Source: Actinomadura physcomitrii
GTDB lineage: Bacteria; Actinomycetota; Actinomycetes; Streptosporangiales; Streptosporangiaceae
DNA: 64,000 bases
Direction: 5' to 3'
NCBI RefSeq assembly: GCF_008923205.2
Contig: NZ_WBMS02000008.1
Coordinates: 186,001-250,000 of the forward strand
Every line of letters starts with the position of its first letter. Positions within the stretch are counted from its first letter, which is position 1. This document shows, piece by piece, positions 1 to 9,040 of the stretch. The notes beneath the pieces were generated by a model. It saw nothing but the letters and a program-made list of their open reading frames with translations, was not told the origin of the DNA and did no database searches. Both the position numbers and the translations under genes were made by a program.

Positions 1-1
1 C

Positions 2-934
2 GGCGGGCAGAACGGCGGCGACCAGGGCCAGCAGCCCCCGGCGAATCCGGAGCTGCGCGCGGACCAGTTCGTCGACATCCGCAAGGCGCCCCGCGTCCGG
101 CAGCCGCGGGCGAGCCGCCAGGGCTCGACCGGCGTGTTCGCCTCCAACTGCGGCGTGAACGCGAACCAGGCGCACAGCAACCCCGACAACGTGCTCGCCG
201 CGCCCGGCGTCGTCAACGGCGCGCACCACATCCACGACTACGTCGGGAACCTCGACACGAACGCGTTCTCGACCGACGAGTCGTTCGCCGCCGCGGGGAC
301 GACCTGCACCAACGGCGACAAGTCCGCCTACTTCTGGCCGGTGCTCCGGCTCCGCGCGGGCAAGGACGGCTCCGACCGGGCGCAGCAGAGCACCGCGGAC
401 GGCAACACCGGCAGCATCGTCACCCCGTCCAGCGTGAAGCTCCAGTTCCTGGGCAACCCGCGCAGCAAGGTGACCGCCATGCCGCAGTTCATCCGGATCC
501 CCACGGGTGACGCGAAGGCCGTGACGAACGGCCTGAAGAACGCCCACGCGAGCTGGACCTGCAGCGGCTTCGAGCGGCAGGCGTTCACCGACAAGTACCC
601 GCTCTGCCCGCGGGGCAGCCAGGTCGAGCGCGTGCTGAACTTCCCGAGCTGCTGGGACGGGCAGAACACCGACAGCGCCAACCACCGCGACCACATCCAG
701 TTCGCCGACGCGCGGACGGGCCAGTGCCCGCAGGGCACCAAGGCGGTTCCGCAGCTGCGGATGACGCTGGCCTACAAGGTGCCGGCCAAGGCGCTGGCGT
801 TCGCGCTGGACAGCTTCCCCGAGTCCGGTCACGACCCGGTGACCGACCACGGCGACTTCATCAACGTGATGGGCGAGGCGCTGATGCAGAAGGCGGTGGC
901 CGCCATCAACGGCAAGAAGCGGCCGCGCCGCTGA
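2..934 (+). CDS. DUF1996-domain protein, 3' part (5' end outside window)
   Basis: The reading frame is open from the first bases of the window to a TGA at 932-934, so this is the C-terminal part of a longer protein; the GTG at 134 is probably internal. A low-complexity Gly/Gln/Pro linker comes first, then the domain. It has a His-rich motif (HHIHDYVGN), paired cysteines (the TCTNGD region, a Cys in SWTCSGF, Cys in PLCPRGSQ, CWDGQNTDS) and an HRDHIQFAD motif. These match the DUF1996 family of secreted proteins, whose biochemical role is unknown. A signal peptide would lie upstream of the window. The short Lys/Arg-rich C-terminus is ordinary. The family call rests on remembered motifs, not on a search. 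Confidence 0.75.
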   Translation, partial: GGQNGGDQGQQPPANPELRADQFVDIRKAPRVRQPRASRQGSTGVFASNCGVNANQAHSNPDNVLAAPGVVNGAHHIHDYVGNLDTNAFSTDESFAAAGTTCTNGDKSAYFWPVLRLRAGKDGSDRAQQSTADGNTGSIVTPSSVKLQFLGNPRSKVTAMPQFIRIPTGDAKAVTNGLKNAHASWTCSGFERQAFTDKYPLCPRGSQVERVLNFPSCWDGQNTDSANHRDHIQFADARTGQCPQGTKAVPQLRMTLAYKVPAKALAFALDSFPESGHDPVTDHGDFINVMGEALMQKAVAAINGKKRPRR

Positions 935-995
935 TCCGGTCCGGGAAGTCCGGGGACCCGGCCGCGCCGTGCGCGCGGCCGGGTCCCCGGCGTCC

Positions 996-1001
996 TACGA
1001 T
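996..1001 (+). promoter_or_regulatory. -10 element TACGAT of a leaderless promoter
   Basis: TACGAT matches the actinobacterial TAnnnT -10 pattern and is followed by exactly six bases before the ATG at 1008. Transcription would then start at or next to the start codon. No Shine-Dalgarno sequence is visible. Confidence 0.5.
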
Positions 1002-1007
1002 CGCCGC

Positions 1008-1688
1008 ATGGACATTGTGATCGCGGGCGGGCACGGGCAGATCGCGCTGCGGCTGTCCCGGCTGCTGGCCGCACGGGGGGACACCGCGGTGAGCCTTATC
1101 CGCAACCCCGACCACGCGGCGGACGTGCGGGCGACGGGCGCGACGCCGGTCGTCCGGGACCTGGAGGCGGCGTCGGCCGGTCACGTGGCGGGCGACCTGG
1201 CGGGCGCGGACGCGGTGGTGTTCGCCGCGGGCGCGGGGCCGGGCAGCGGCGCCGCCCGCAAGGACACCGTCGACCGGGCCGCGTCGGTGCTGCTGGCGGA
1301 CGCGGCGGAGCGCGCCGGGGTGCGCGGCTTCGTGCAGGTGTCCGCGATGGGCGCGGGCGAGCCGCCCGCGCCGGGCCGCGACGAGGTGTGGGCCGCCTAC
1401 ATCCGGGCCAAGGGCGAGGCGGAGGACGACCTCAGGGCGCGCGACGGCCTGGACTGGCTGATCCTGCGGCCGGGCCGCCTCACCGACGACCCGGGCACCG
1501 GGCTGGTGACGCTCGCCGAGCCGCCGATCGGGCACGGCGCGGTGACCCGCGACGACGTCGCCGCGGTGATCGTCGCGCTGCTGGACGCCCTGCCGGACGC
1601 CCGGCACCGCACCCTGGACCTGCTGAACGGCGACACAAGCATCGCCGACGCCGTCACCGCCCTACGCCCCCCGCGCGGTCAGGTGTAG
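1008..1688 (+). CDS. NAD(P)-binding SDR/NmrA-like protein
   Basis: A 226-residue cytosolic Rossmann-fold protein. The N-terminus MDIVIAGGHGQIALRL has the glycine-rich dinucleotide-binding loop (GGHGQI). A hydrophobic strand ending in VVFAAGAGPGSG and a later QVSAMGAG segment follow, as in atypical short-chain dehydrogenases and NmrA-like proteins. These bind NAD(P)H and act as reductases, epimerases or redox sensors; the substrate cannot be read from sequence. The ATG at 1008 is preferred over the upstream GTG because the glycine loop then sits at the N-terminus and a -10 element lies six bases upstream. Its 3' end overlaps the convergent acyl-CoA ligase gene by 10 bases. Confidence 0.8.
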   Translation: MDIVIAGGHGQIALRLSRLLAARGDTAVSLIRNPDHAADVRATGATPVVRDLEAASAGHVAGDLAGADAVVFAAGAGPGSGAARKDTVDRAASVLLADAAERAGVRGFVQVSAMGAGEPPAPGRDEVWAAYIRAKGEAEDDLRARDGLDWLILRPGRLTDDPGTGLVTLAEPPIGHGAVTRDDVAAVIVALLDALPDARHRTLDLLNGDTSIADAVTALRPPRGQV

Positions 1689-3466
1689 AGGGCGTCGATC
1701 TCGTCGGCGAAGTCCTTCATCACCACATTGCGCTTCACCTTCAGGCTCGGGGTCATGTGCCCGGCCTCCTCGGTGAAGTCGACGCCGAGGATGACGTACT
1801 TCTTGATCGCCTCGGCGTGGCTGACCGACTTGTTGGCCTCGGCGACCGCGCCCTCGATCTCGGCGATGATGTCGGGGTCGCGGCGCAGCTCGTCCACGGC
1901 CATCGCGGCGGGCTTGCCGTGCCGCTCCTTCCAGGGGCCGAGCGCCTCCTCGTCCAGCGTGATCAGCGCGCTGATGAACTTGCGGCCGTCGCCGACGACC
2001 AGGCACTGGCTGATCAGCGGGTGGGCGCGCAGCCGGTCCTCCAGCGGGGCGGGCGCGACGTTCTTGCCGGCCGCGGTGACGAGGATCTCCTTCTTCCGGC
2101 CGGTGATCTTCAGGAAGCCGTCGGCGTCGAGGGCGCCGAGGTCGCCGGTGTGGAACCAGCCGTCCTCGACGGCCTCCTTGGTGGCGGCCTCGTTGTTCCA
2201 GTAGCCGTGCAGGACGTTGACGCCGCGGACCAGGACCTCGCCGTCCTCGGCGATGCGGATGTCCACGCCGGGGATGGGCTTGCCGACGGTGCCGATCCTG
2301 ATGGCGGTGGGCCGGTTCACGGTCGCGGGCGCGGTCGTCTCGGTGAGGCCGTAGCCCTCCAGGATCGTGATGCCGACGCCGCGGAAGAAGTGGCCGAGGC
2401 GCTCGCCGAGCGCGGCGCCGCCGGACACCGCGTACTGCACCCGGCCGCCGACGGCCGCGCGCAGCTTCCCGTACACCAGCACGTCGAACACCTTGTGCTT
2501 GACCTTGAGGCCGAGGCCGGGGCCGCCGGCGTCCAGCGCGCGGCTGTAGGCGATCGCGGTGTCCGCGGCCGCCCGGAAGATCTTGCCCTTGCCGTCGGCG
2601 TCGGCCTTCTGCTCGGCGCCGTTGTAGACCTTCTCGAACACCCGCGGGACGGCGAGCAGGAACGTCGGCCGGAACGAGGCGAGGTCGGGCAGCAGGCTCG
2701 GGATGTCGCTGTGGCCGAGGACGATGCCGCCCTCGATGGAGGCGACCTCGATCAGCCGGGCGAAAACGTGCGCCAGCGGCAGGAACAGCAGCGTGGAGCT
2801 GCCCTCGACGGCGATCTCGGAGATCGCGCCCTGCACGGCGTTGCGGGCCGTCGCGACGAGGTTCCCGTGGGTGATCTCACAGCCCTTGGGGCGCCCGGTC
2901 GTGCCGGAGGTGTAGACGAGGGTCGCCACGTCGGCGGCGCCGCGCGACCGGCGCCGCTCGGCGATCACCGCGTCGGTGACGTCCTGGCCGAGCGCGGTGA
3001 CCTCGGCGACGGCGCCCGCGTCGATGCCCCAGACGTGCGCGAGGCCCGGCAGCCGGTCCCGGACCTCGGCGACCAGCGCCAGGTGCGCGTCGGTCTCGGC
3101 GAACAGCGCCTTGGCGCCGGAGTCGCCGGCGATCCACTCGATCTGCTCGGCGGAGGACGTCTCGTAGATCGGCACGGCGACCGCGCCGGCCGTCCAGATC
3201 GCGTAGTCCAGCAGCGTCCACTCGTAGCGGGTGCGCGACAGCAGGGCGACCCGGTCGCCCGGTTCGACGCCCGCGGCCACCAGGCCCTTGGCGACGGCCG
3301 CGGCCTCGGCCGCGAACTCGGCCGCGGTGACGGCGCTCCAGGCGGTGCCGGTGCGGCGGCGCAGCACGATCGCGCCGGGCTCGTCGGCGGCCCGGGTGAA
3401 GGGCGCGTCGGTCAGATTGGCGGAGTCGGGGACCTCCACCATCGGGGGGACGCTGAACTCGCGCAC
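1679..3466 (-). CDS. Long-chain fatty acid-CoA ligase (AMP-dependent synthetase)
   Basis: A 595-residue adenylate-forming enzyme that activates a fatty acid with ATP and joins it to coenzyme A. The phosphate-binding motif YTSGTTGRPKG lies near residue 190. The adenine-binding motif EGYGLTETTAP, the HTGDLG motif with its ribose-binding Asp, and the hinge ITGRKKEILVTAAGKN follow in the usual order. The C-terminal domain contains SLKVKRNVV with the likely catalytic lysine. Length and the N-terminal pattern resemble actinobacterial FadD15-type ligases. The start is a GTG; an ATG eight codons downstream is an alternative. The gene stands alone on this strand and converges on the SDR gene. Confidence 0.9.
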   Translation of the reverse strand: MREFSVPPMVEVPDSANLTDAPFTRAADEPGAIVLRRRTGTAWSAVTAAEFAAEAAAVAKGLVAAGVEPGDRVALLSRTRYEWTLLDYAIWTAGAVAVPIYETSSAEQIEWIAGDSGAKALFAETDAHLALVAEVRDRLPGLAHVWGIDAGAVAEVTALGQDVTDAVIAERRRSRGAADVATLVYTSGTTGRPKGCEITHGNLVATARNAVQGAISEIAVEGSSTLLFLPLAHVFARLIEVASIEGGIVLGHSDIPSLLPDLASFRPTFLLAVPRVFEKVYNGAEQKADADGKGKIFRAAADTAIAYSRALDAGGPGLGLKVKHKVFDVLVYGKLRAAVGGRVQYAVSGGAALGERLGHFFRGVGITILEGYGLTETTAPATVNRPTAIRIGTVGKPIPGVDIRIAEDGEVLVRGVNVLHGYWNNEAATKEAVEDGWFHTGDLGALDADGFLKITGRKKEILVTAAGKNVAPAPLEDRLRAHPLISQCLVVGDGRKFISALITLDEEALGPWKERHGKPAAMAVDELRRDPDIIAEIEGAVAEANKSVSHAEAIKKYVILGVDFTEEAGHMTPSLKVKRNVVMKDFADEIDALYT

Positions 3467-3696
3467 GGCCCACTCCTGTGGTCGATCGTCGGGGACGGCG
3501 GGGGAACCTGCCGGTCCCTCCGGAGCTGAATGATACCCACGGGTAGCAATACCGTCGGGAAGTGAGCGTTCCGGCCCCGCGCGGCCTCCGGATCGACGGT
3601 TAACGGCACGGCAAAGACGGCTCGCCGCGCCCGGGCGACCGCCCGCACGTCCCCTACCCTTGACCAGGTCGTATACGGAAGTGGTCGGGGGAAGCC

Positions 3697-4392
3697 ATGG
3701 CGCTGCTCGAAGTGATCGCGCTGACCGCCGAGGACGCGCGCGCCGCGCAGGACGGCGGCGCCGACCGGATCGAGGTCGTGGCCGACATGGGCGCCGACGG
3801 GCTCACCCCGGACCCCGACATGGTGGCGGCCGTGCGCGCCGCGACGGCGCTGCCGCTGCGGGTCATGCTGCGGGCCAACGCCGGGTTCCGCACCACCGGC
3901 GCCGAACTGGACCGGCTCGTCCGCGCCGCCGCCGACCTCGCCGCCGCCGGCGCCGACGGGTTCGTGCTCGGCTTCCTCGACTCCTCCGGCCACGTCGACA
4001 CCGGCGCGACCGGCAAGCTCGCGGCGGCCTGCGCGCCGCTGCCGTGGACGTTCCACCGCGCGGTCGACCACGCCGCCGACCCCGTCCAGGCGTGGGAGGC
4101 GGTCCGGTCGCTCGGCGGCGGCCTGGACGCCGTGCTCACCGCGGGCTCGCCGCGCGGCGTGGACGCCGGGGTGGACGTGCTGGTCCGGCGCGCCGCCGAG
4201 GACCCCCGCGCCGCCGCGATGATCATGGCGGGCGGCGGGCTGCGCCGCAAGCACGTCGCCGTGCTCGCCGCGGCGGGCGTCGGCGCGTTCCACGTCGGCA
4301 CCGCCGTCCGCCCGGACGGCTCCTGGGACGCCCCGGTCGACCCGGCGCTGGTGGGGGAGTGGCGCGCGCAGGTGTCGGCCGCCGCGGACTGA
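3697..4392 (+). CDS. cutC: CutC family protein
   Basis: A 231-residue protein with the CutC TIM-barrel pattern. It begins MALLEVIALTAEDA and has a GGADRIEVVADM segment, a MLRANAGF strand, GFVLGFLD, and WTFHRAVDHAADP where the conserved His sits. CutC has been linked to copper homeostasis in enterobacteria, but its reaction is not established, so only the family is sure. A ribosome binding site (GGGGGAAG) lies a few bases before the ATG. The gene is separated by 53 bases from the next one on the same strand. No copper-related neighbour is present. Confidence 0.85.
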   Translation: MALLEVIALTAEDARAAQDGGADRIEVVADMGADGLTPDPDMVAAVRAATALPLRVMLRANAGFRTTGAELDRLVRAAADLAAAGADGFVLGFLDSSGHVDTGATGKLAAACAPLPWTFHRAVDHAADPVQAWEAVRSLGGGLDAVLTAGSPRGVDAGVDVLVRRAAEDPRAAAMIMAGGGLRRKHVAVLAAAGVGAFHVGTAVRPDGSWDAPVDPALVGEWRAQVSAAAD

Positions 4393-4433
4393 CCCCCGCG
4401 GGGGCGCCCGTTTTCGGGGGAGAGGCCCCCTAT

Positions 4434-4439
4434 TAGAGT
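4434..4439 (+). promoter_or_regulatory. -10 element TAGAGT of a leaderless promoter
   Basis: TAGAGT followed by six bases and then the ATG of the metallophosphoesterase at 4446. There is no Shine-Dalgarno motif, so a leaderless transcript is likely. Confidence 0.5.
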
Positions 4440-4445
4440 CGGTTC

Positions 4446-5213
4446 ATGAGGATCCACGTGGTGAGCGACGTCCATGGCCGCGCGGACGCGCTGAAGAGCG
4501 CGGGCGACGGCGCGGACGCGCTCATCTGCCTCGGCGACCTGATCCTGTTCGTCGACTACTCCGACCACGGGCAGGGCATCTTCGCCGACCTGTTCGGGCA
4601 GGAGAACGCCGACCGCTTCATCGCGCTGCGCACCGACAAGCGCTTCGACGAGGCCCGCGAGTTCTCCCGCGGCCTGTGGGCCTCCCTCGAGGGGGACGCG
4701 TGGCCGCACATCGAGCGGGCCGTCGACCGGCAGTACGCCGAGCTGTTCGCCGCGATGCCGGCCCCCGCCTACCTCACCTACGGCAACGTCGACATCCCGC
4801 GGATGTGGGAGCCGCACCTGCGCGAGGGGCACCGCGTCCTGGACGGCGAGACCACCGAGATCGGCGGGCTGCGGTTCGGGTTCGTCGGCGGCGGCCTGCG
4901 CACCGAGTACCGCACCCCCTACGAGCTCGACGACGACGCGTTCGCGGCGAAGGTCGAGGCGGTGGGGGAGGTGGACGTGCTGTGCTGCCATATCCCGCCC
5001 GCCGTCCCCGACCTGCTCTACGACACCGTCGCCCGCCGGTTCGAGCGGGGCAGCGAGGCGATCCTGGACGCGATCCACCGCACGCAGCCGAAATACGTGC
5101 TCTTCGGGCACGTCCATCAGCCGCTCGCCGCCCGCACCCGCATCGGCCGCACCGAATGCGTGAACGTCGGCCACTTCCGCGCGCGCGGGGTCCCGTACGT
5201 CCTGACGGTGTGA
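4446..5213 (+). CDS. Metallophosphoesterase family protein
   Basis: A 255-residue calcineurin-like phosphoesterase. The metal-binding blocks are in order: SDVHGR near the N-terminus, CLGDLI, YGNVD (the Asn-bearing block), CCHIPP and a C-terminal GHVHQP. Such proteins bind two metal ions and cleave phosphomono- or diesters. The substrate, possibly a nucleotide or cyclic nucleotide, cannot be told from the sequence. No signal peptide or membrane segment is visible, so it is probably cytosolic. It has its own predicted promoter and lies between cutC and the SRPBCC gene. Confidence 0.85.
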   Translation: MRIHVVSDVHGRADALKSAGDGADALICLGDLILFVDYSDHGQGIFADLFGQENADRFIALRTDKRFDEAREFSRGLWASLEGDAWPHIERAVDRQYAELFAAMPAPAYLTYGNVDIPRMWEPHLREGHRVLDGETTEIGGLRFGFVGGGLRTEYRTPYELDDDAFAAKVEAVGEVDVLCCHIPPAVPDLLYDTVARRFERGSEAILDAIHRTQPKYVLFGHVHQPLAARTRIGRTECVNVGHFRARGVPYVLTV

Positions 5214-5290
5214 CGGATACCGTGCTGTAGGACAGCGGCCCGGCAACGGGTGCACGGGCGCGGGTTCACGGTGAGCCGGAGGGAACGCAG

Positions 5291-5725
5291 ATGGCGGACC
5301 GCACGAGTTCTTCCATCACGATCAAGGCCGCGAAGGCCGACATCATGGCGGTGATCGCCGACCTGGAGGCGTATCCCGAGTGGGCGAGCGGGATCCGCGA
5401 GTTCACCGTCCAGGAGACCGGCCCGGACGGCCGGGCGCTGCGCGGCCGGCTGACCTTCGACGGCGGCCCGTTCAGCGACACCGTCGGCCTCGCCTACACC
5501 TGGGACGGCGACGACCGGGTGAGCTGGGAGCTGGTCGAGAAGGGCGCGGTCGTCACCGGCCTGCACGGCACCTACGCGCTCGCCGAGGCGGGCGGCGCCA
5601 CCGAGGTCACCTACGAGCTGGCCGTGGACGTCCGCGTCCCGATGATCGGCATGGTGAAGCGCAAGGGCGAGAAGCGGATCATCGACTCCGCGCTCAAGGG
5701 CCTCAAGCGCCGCGTCGAGCGCTGA
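5291..5725 (+). CDS. SRPBCC family (polyketide cyclase/lipid-binding-like) protein
   Basis: A 144-residue single-domain START/Bet-v-1-like protein. The N-terminus (SSSITIKAAKADIMAVIADLEAYPEWA) is the typical first strand and helix with the YPEWA motif. Alternating strands lead to a long C-terminal helix (residues about 120-144) rich in Lys and Arg. These proteins bind hydrophobic ligands in a cavity; no catalytic function can be assigned. A GGAGGGAA ribosome binding site precedes the ATG. It lies upstream of the SCO2127-like and glucokinase genes on the same strand. Confidence 0.8.
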   Translation: MADRTSSSITIKAAKADIMAVIADLEAYPEWASGIREFTVQETGPDGRALRGRLTFDGGPFSDTVGLAYTWDGDDRVSWELVEKGAVVTGLHGTYALAEAGGATEVTYELAVDVRVPMIGMVKRKGEKRIIDSALKGLKRRVER

Positions 5726-5779
5726 GCACGCCCGCGAGGCGGTACCGTTTCACGCCGATGACGGATGGATGATGGAGTC

Positions 5780-6322
5780 ATGACCGACCAGCCGGGCGAT
5801 TTGATCAACGAGGCGGGCAAGCTCTTCGACGCGGTGCTCAAGCGCGTGGTCGGCGGCGGCTCCCGCGACGACGTCGACGAACGCGCCGATCGGCCGCGCG
5901 ACGGCGGGGACGGCGACGTGTGGGCGGCCGCCACCGCCGAGCCGCCGCGCTACGCCACCGGTGCCCCCGAGTGCTGCCACTGCCCGGTGTGCCGGGCCAT
6001 CGCGGTGTCCCGCGAGTCCGGGCACGACGTCGGCCGGCACGTCCGGGAGGCCGGGCAGTCGCTGCTGGCCGCCGCGCTCGACGTGGTGCAGGGCTTCGAC
6101 CGCACCCGCCCCGCCCCGAACCGGAACCGGCCTCCGCGGCCCCGGGATGCGTCGGCGGGCCCCGGGGCGGGTAGGTCCGATCGGTCGGGACGGTCGCCTC
6201 GCGACGAGGCCCCGCGCGGCGGGCCGCCGCGCGAGGAGGAGCCGCGCGCGAGCAAGCCGCGCGAGGAGCCGGGCGACCCGTGGGCGGCCGCCACCGGCGG
6301 CGACCCCATCGACATCGGCTAG
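5780..6322 (+). CDS. SCO2127-like protein upstream of glucokinase (DUF5304-type)
   Basis: A 180-residue protein. The N-terminus (MTDQPGDLINEAGKLFDAVLKR) is helical. A CCHCPVCRAI cluster around residues 72-81 has four cysteines and a histidine and could bind a metal. The middle and C-terminal parts are low-complexity Arg/Pro/Glu. DPWAAAT-like motifs occur at both ends of the disordered part. Size and position directly before a ROK glucokinase match S. coelicolor SCO2127, which has been reported to affect glucose repression; that link is established knowledge from memory, not shown here. The ATG at 5780, with GGAG upstream, is preferred over 5765. Confidence 0.7.
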   Translation: MTDQPGDLINEAGKLFDAVLKRVVGGGSRDDVDERADRPRDGGDGDVWAAATAEPPRYATGAPECCHCPVCRAIAVSRESGHDVGRHVREAGQSLLAAALDVVQGFDRTRPAPNRNRPPRPRDASAGPGAGRSDRSGRSPRDEAPRGGPPREEEPRASKPREEPGDPWAAATGGDPIDIG

Positions 6323-6371
6323 TGGTGCGGACGGGCTCCAGCCAGGGGCGCGCGAGGAGGAGGAAGCGTAC

Positions 6372-7340
6372 ATGGCCCTGACCATCGGCGTGGACGTGGG
6401 CGGCACGAAGGTCGCCGCCGGTGTCGTCGACGACCGGGGAACGATCCTGGAGAAGGTCCGGCGGCCGACTCCCTCGACCAACCCCAAGGAGACCGCCGAG
6501 ACCATCGCCGAGGTCGTCGACCTGCTCAAGGGCAAGTACGCGGAGGTGTCGGCGGTCGGCCTCGGCGCCGCCGGGTTCGTCGACGAGACCCGCTCCCACG
6601 TGCTGTTCGCGCCGAACCTCGCCTGGCGCGAGGAGCCGATCAGGGAGAAGGTCGAGCACCTCGTCGGGCTGCCCGTCGTGGTGGAGAACGACGGCAACGC
6701 CACCGCCTGGGGCGAGGCGAAGTTCGGCGCGGGCCGCGGCGAGAACTTCCTGGTGCTGGTGGCGCTCGGCACCGGCATCGGCGGCGGCATCATCATCAAC
6801 GGCGAGCTGTACCGCGGCCGGTTCGGGATCGGCGCCGAGATGGGGCACTTCCGGGTCGTCCCGGACGGGCGCCGCTGCGGCTGCGGCAACCGCGGCTGCT
6901 GGGAGCAGTACGCCAGCGGCAACGCGCTCGTGCACGAGGCCCGCGACCTGGCGCGGGTCGCGCCGGCGATGGCGGGCCGGCTGCTGGAGCTCGGCGGCGG
7001 CCGGCCGGAGGGCATCAGCGGCCCCGAGGTGTCGCAGGCGGCCCGCGAGGGCGACAAGGCCGCGCTGGAGTGCTTCCGGACGATCGCGCACTGGGCCGGC
7101 CAGGGCCTGGCCGACCTGTCCGCGATCCTGGACCCGGGCGCGTTCATCATCGGCGGCGGCCTGTCCGACGCCGGCGACCTGCTGCTCGACCCGATCCGGG
7201 TCGCGTTCGAGGAGGCGCTGACCGGGCGCGGGCACCGCCCGCTGCCCGACATCCGGATCGCCGAGCTCGGCTCGGCCGCCGGGATCGTCGGCGCCGCCGA
7301 CCTCGCCCGCGTCCGCCCCCTCCAGGACGCGGCGGTCTAG
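6372..7340 (+). CDS. glkA: ROK family glucokinase
   Basis: A 322-residue cytosolic sugar kinase that phosphorylates glucose to glucose 6-phosphate with ATP. It opens with the phosphate loop DVGGTK (residues 8-13). The catalytic block END is at 105-107, and GTGIGGG follows at 133-139. The ROK zinc site is visible as His159 with Cys169, Cys171 and Cys176 in a CGCGNRGC motif. A late adenosine motif (IIGGGLSDAGD) completes the fold. A long purine-rich ribosome binding site (GAGGAGGAGGAAG) precedes the ATG. In Streptomyces the ortholog also mediates carbon catabolite repression, which may hold here but is inference. Confidence 0.92.
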   Translation: MALTIGVDVGGTKVAAGVVDDRGTILEKVRRPTPSTNPKETAETIAEVVDLLKGKYAEVSAVGLGAAGFVDETRSHVLFAPNLAWREEPIREKVEHLVGLPVVVENDGNATAWGEAKFGAGRGENFLVLVALGTGIGGGIIINGELYRGRFGIGAEMGHFRVVPDGRRCGCGNRGCWEQYASGNALVHEARDLARVAPAMAGRLLELGGGRPEGISGPEVSQAAREGDKAALECFRTIAHWAGQGLADLSAILDPGAFIIGGGLSDAGDLLLDPIRVAFEEALTGRGHRPLPDIRIAELGSAAGIVGAADLARVRPLQDAAV

Positions 7341-7350
7341 GAGCTCCGAC

Positions 7351-8061
7351 GTGGCGACGCCGGTGCGGGTGCTGAGCTACAACATCCGGTCGCTGCGCGA
7401 CGACCCGGCGGCCGTGGCGCGCGTCGTCCGCGCGAACGGGCCGGACGTCTTGTGCCTGCAGGAGGTGCCGCGGTTCTGGGGCTGGCGGGCGCAGCGGCGC
7501 CGGCTGGCGCGGGCGTGCGGGATGCACGTGGCGGCGGGCCGCCGGGCGTGCGGCCTCGCCGTCCTCGCGGCGCCGCGCGTCCGCCGCGTCCACCGCGAGT
7601 TCCACCTGCTGACGCCCGACAAGGACCTGCACCGCCGGGCGCTGGCGATCGCGGTGCTGGAGATCGGGCCGGTCAGGCTGATCGTGGCGAGCACCCACCT
7701 CGACCTCGCCGGCGGGCCGCGGCTGCGGCACGTCGGCGAGGTGCTGGGGCACCTCGACCGGGCCCGCGCCCGCTACCGCGCGCCCGTCGTGCTCGCGGGC
7801 GACGTCAACGAGGAGCCGGGCGGGCCGTCCTGGACGCTGCTCACCGAGCATTTCCAGGACGGGCACGCGACCGCGCCGGCGGGGGAGGAGCTCACCTTCT
7901 CCGCGCGCGACCCGCGCCGCCGCATCGACGGGGTGTTCGCCGACCCCGGCGTCGAGGTGGCCGGATGCGGGGTGCCGCCGGACGAGCCGGGCGACCACGT
8001 CCGCGCCACCGACCACCGGCCGCTGCGCGCCGACCTGCGGCTGCCCATGCGTGCAAAGTGA
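7351..8061 (+). CDS. Endonuclease/exonuclease/phosphatase family protein
   Basis: A 236-residue protein of the EEP superfamily, which includes metal-dependent phosphodiesterases such as exonuclease III and sphingomyelinases. The first blocks are VRVLSYNIRSL and VLCLQEVP, with the metal-binding Asn and Glu. A middle VVLAGDVNEEP gives the Asp/Asn pair, and ATDHRPL near the end holds the catalytic Asp-His. No signal peptide is present. The start is a GTG ten bases after the glucokinase stop, so it is probably co-transcribed with glucokinase. The substrate is unknown. Confidence 0.85.
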   Translation: MATPVRVLSYNIRSLRDDPAAVARVVRANGPDVLCLQEVPRFWGWRAQRRRLARACGMHVAAGRRACGLAVLAAPRVRRVHREFHLLTPDKDLHRRALAIAVLEIGPVRLIVASTHLDLAGGPRLRHVGEVLGHLDRARARYRAPVVLAGDVNEEPGGPSWTLLTEHFQDGHATAPAGEELTFSARDPRRRIDGVFADPGVEVAGCGVPPDEPGDHVRATDHRPLRADLRLPMRAK

Positions 8062-8080
8062 CCGCGGGAACCGGAAGGGG

Positions 8081-9040
8081 TCAGACGACGGCGCCGTCGT
8101 CGGGGTCGCGGGGCTCGTCGCCCATCCGCAGGACGAGCGTCACGAACCCGCCGATGAACGCGGCGACCGCCAGGAACGCGGCCCAGCCGGGCACCTCCCA
8201 GTCGAGGATCACCGTGACGAGCAGGTAGACAGGGCCGCCGATCAGCGCGATCCACGCGCCCTTGGTGAGCGGGTCCGCGCTCGGCAGCGGTGGGGGAGGC
8301 GGCGGGATGTAGTGGCCCTCGTCATCGTCGTCCGGCGGGAACTCGGGGGTCTCGTCGGCGGGCCGGATCACCCGGGCCCGCGGCAGCCGGCCGGTGCGGT
8401 CGTCGCCCTCGCGCGGCGGCTCCGGCCGCTCGTCGATGTTCTCCTGGTCGGGCCACGGGACCTCGTCGCCCTCCGGCGAGGTGTCGAACCCCGCGACGAT
8501 CTGCGCCCAGATGGCGTCCTCGTCGAGGTCGCGGCCCTTGCCGCCCTCCTCGCCCTTCCCGGGCCCGCCGGGACCGGCGGACTCGCCGTCGCCGGGGCGG
8601 CCCGGCGCGGCCGCGTCGAACACGCCGTCGAACGTCTCGTTGAAGGCCTCGCCGAACGAGCCGTCGAGGCCGCCGTCCCGCGACCCGTCGGGCACCCCGT
8701 CGCGGCCGGGCGGCGCGTCGGCCTTGGGGCCGGCGAGGTCGGTCTCGGGGCGGCCGTCGCCGTCGCCGCGCACCCCGGCATCCCGCAGCCGCGCCAGGTG
8801 CGCGCGCAGGATCCCCTCGGCGGCCGGCTTCATGTCCACGTCCACGTACAGCCGGTCGAGGACGTCGCCGACGGGGTCGCCGGCCGCGCCGGAGATCTCG
8901 GGCAGGCCGTCCGGCGACGCGGCGTAGGCCGCCACGCCCGCCTCGCCGAGCGCCGTCAGCATCGCGTCGGCCAGATGCGGGGCGAGGTCGACCAGCGGCG
9001 CGTAGGTGTCGGCGGACAGTCCATTGCCACGGCGATTCAC
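8081..9040 (-). CDS. Hypothetical membrane protein with acidic linker
   Basis: A 319-residue protein I do not recognise with certainty. The N-terminal 110 residues form a helical domain (YAPLVDLAPHLADAMLTAL at its start). A long acidic, Gly/Pro-rich linker follows, then a proline run. Two membrane segments lie at about residues 255-300 (IALIGGPVYLLVTVILDW and AAFLAVAAFIGGFVTLVL), with a short charged tail. The GTG at 9040 is chosen because AAGGAG lies nine bases upstream; the frame stays open further but without a better start. Similar proteins near glucokinase in other actinomycetes have been called DUF308-like, which is only a weak suggestion here. Confidence 0.7.
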   Translation of the reverse strand: MNRRGNGLSADTYAPLVDLAPHLADAMLTALGEAGVAAYAASPDGLPEISGAAGDPVGDVLDRLYVDVDMKPAAEGILRAHLARLRDAGVRGDGDGRPETDLAGPKADAPPGRDGVPDGSRDGGLDGSFGEAFNETFDGVFDAAAPGRPGDGESAGPGGPGKGEEGGKGRDLDEDAIWAQIVAGFDTSPEGDEVPWPDQENIDERPEPPREGDDRTGRLPRARVIRPADETPEFPPDDDDEGHYIPPPPPPLPSADPLTKGAWIALIGGPVYLLVTVILDWEVPGWAAFLAVAAFIGGFVTLVLRMGDEPRDPDDGAVV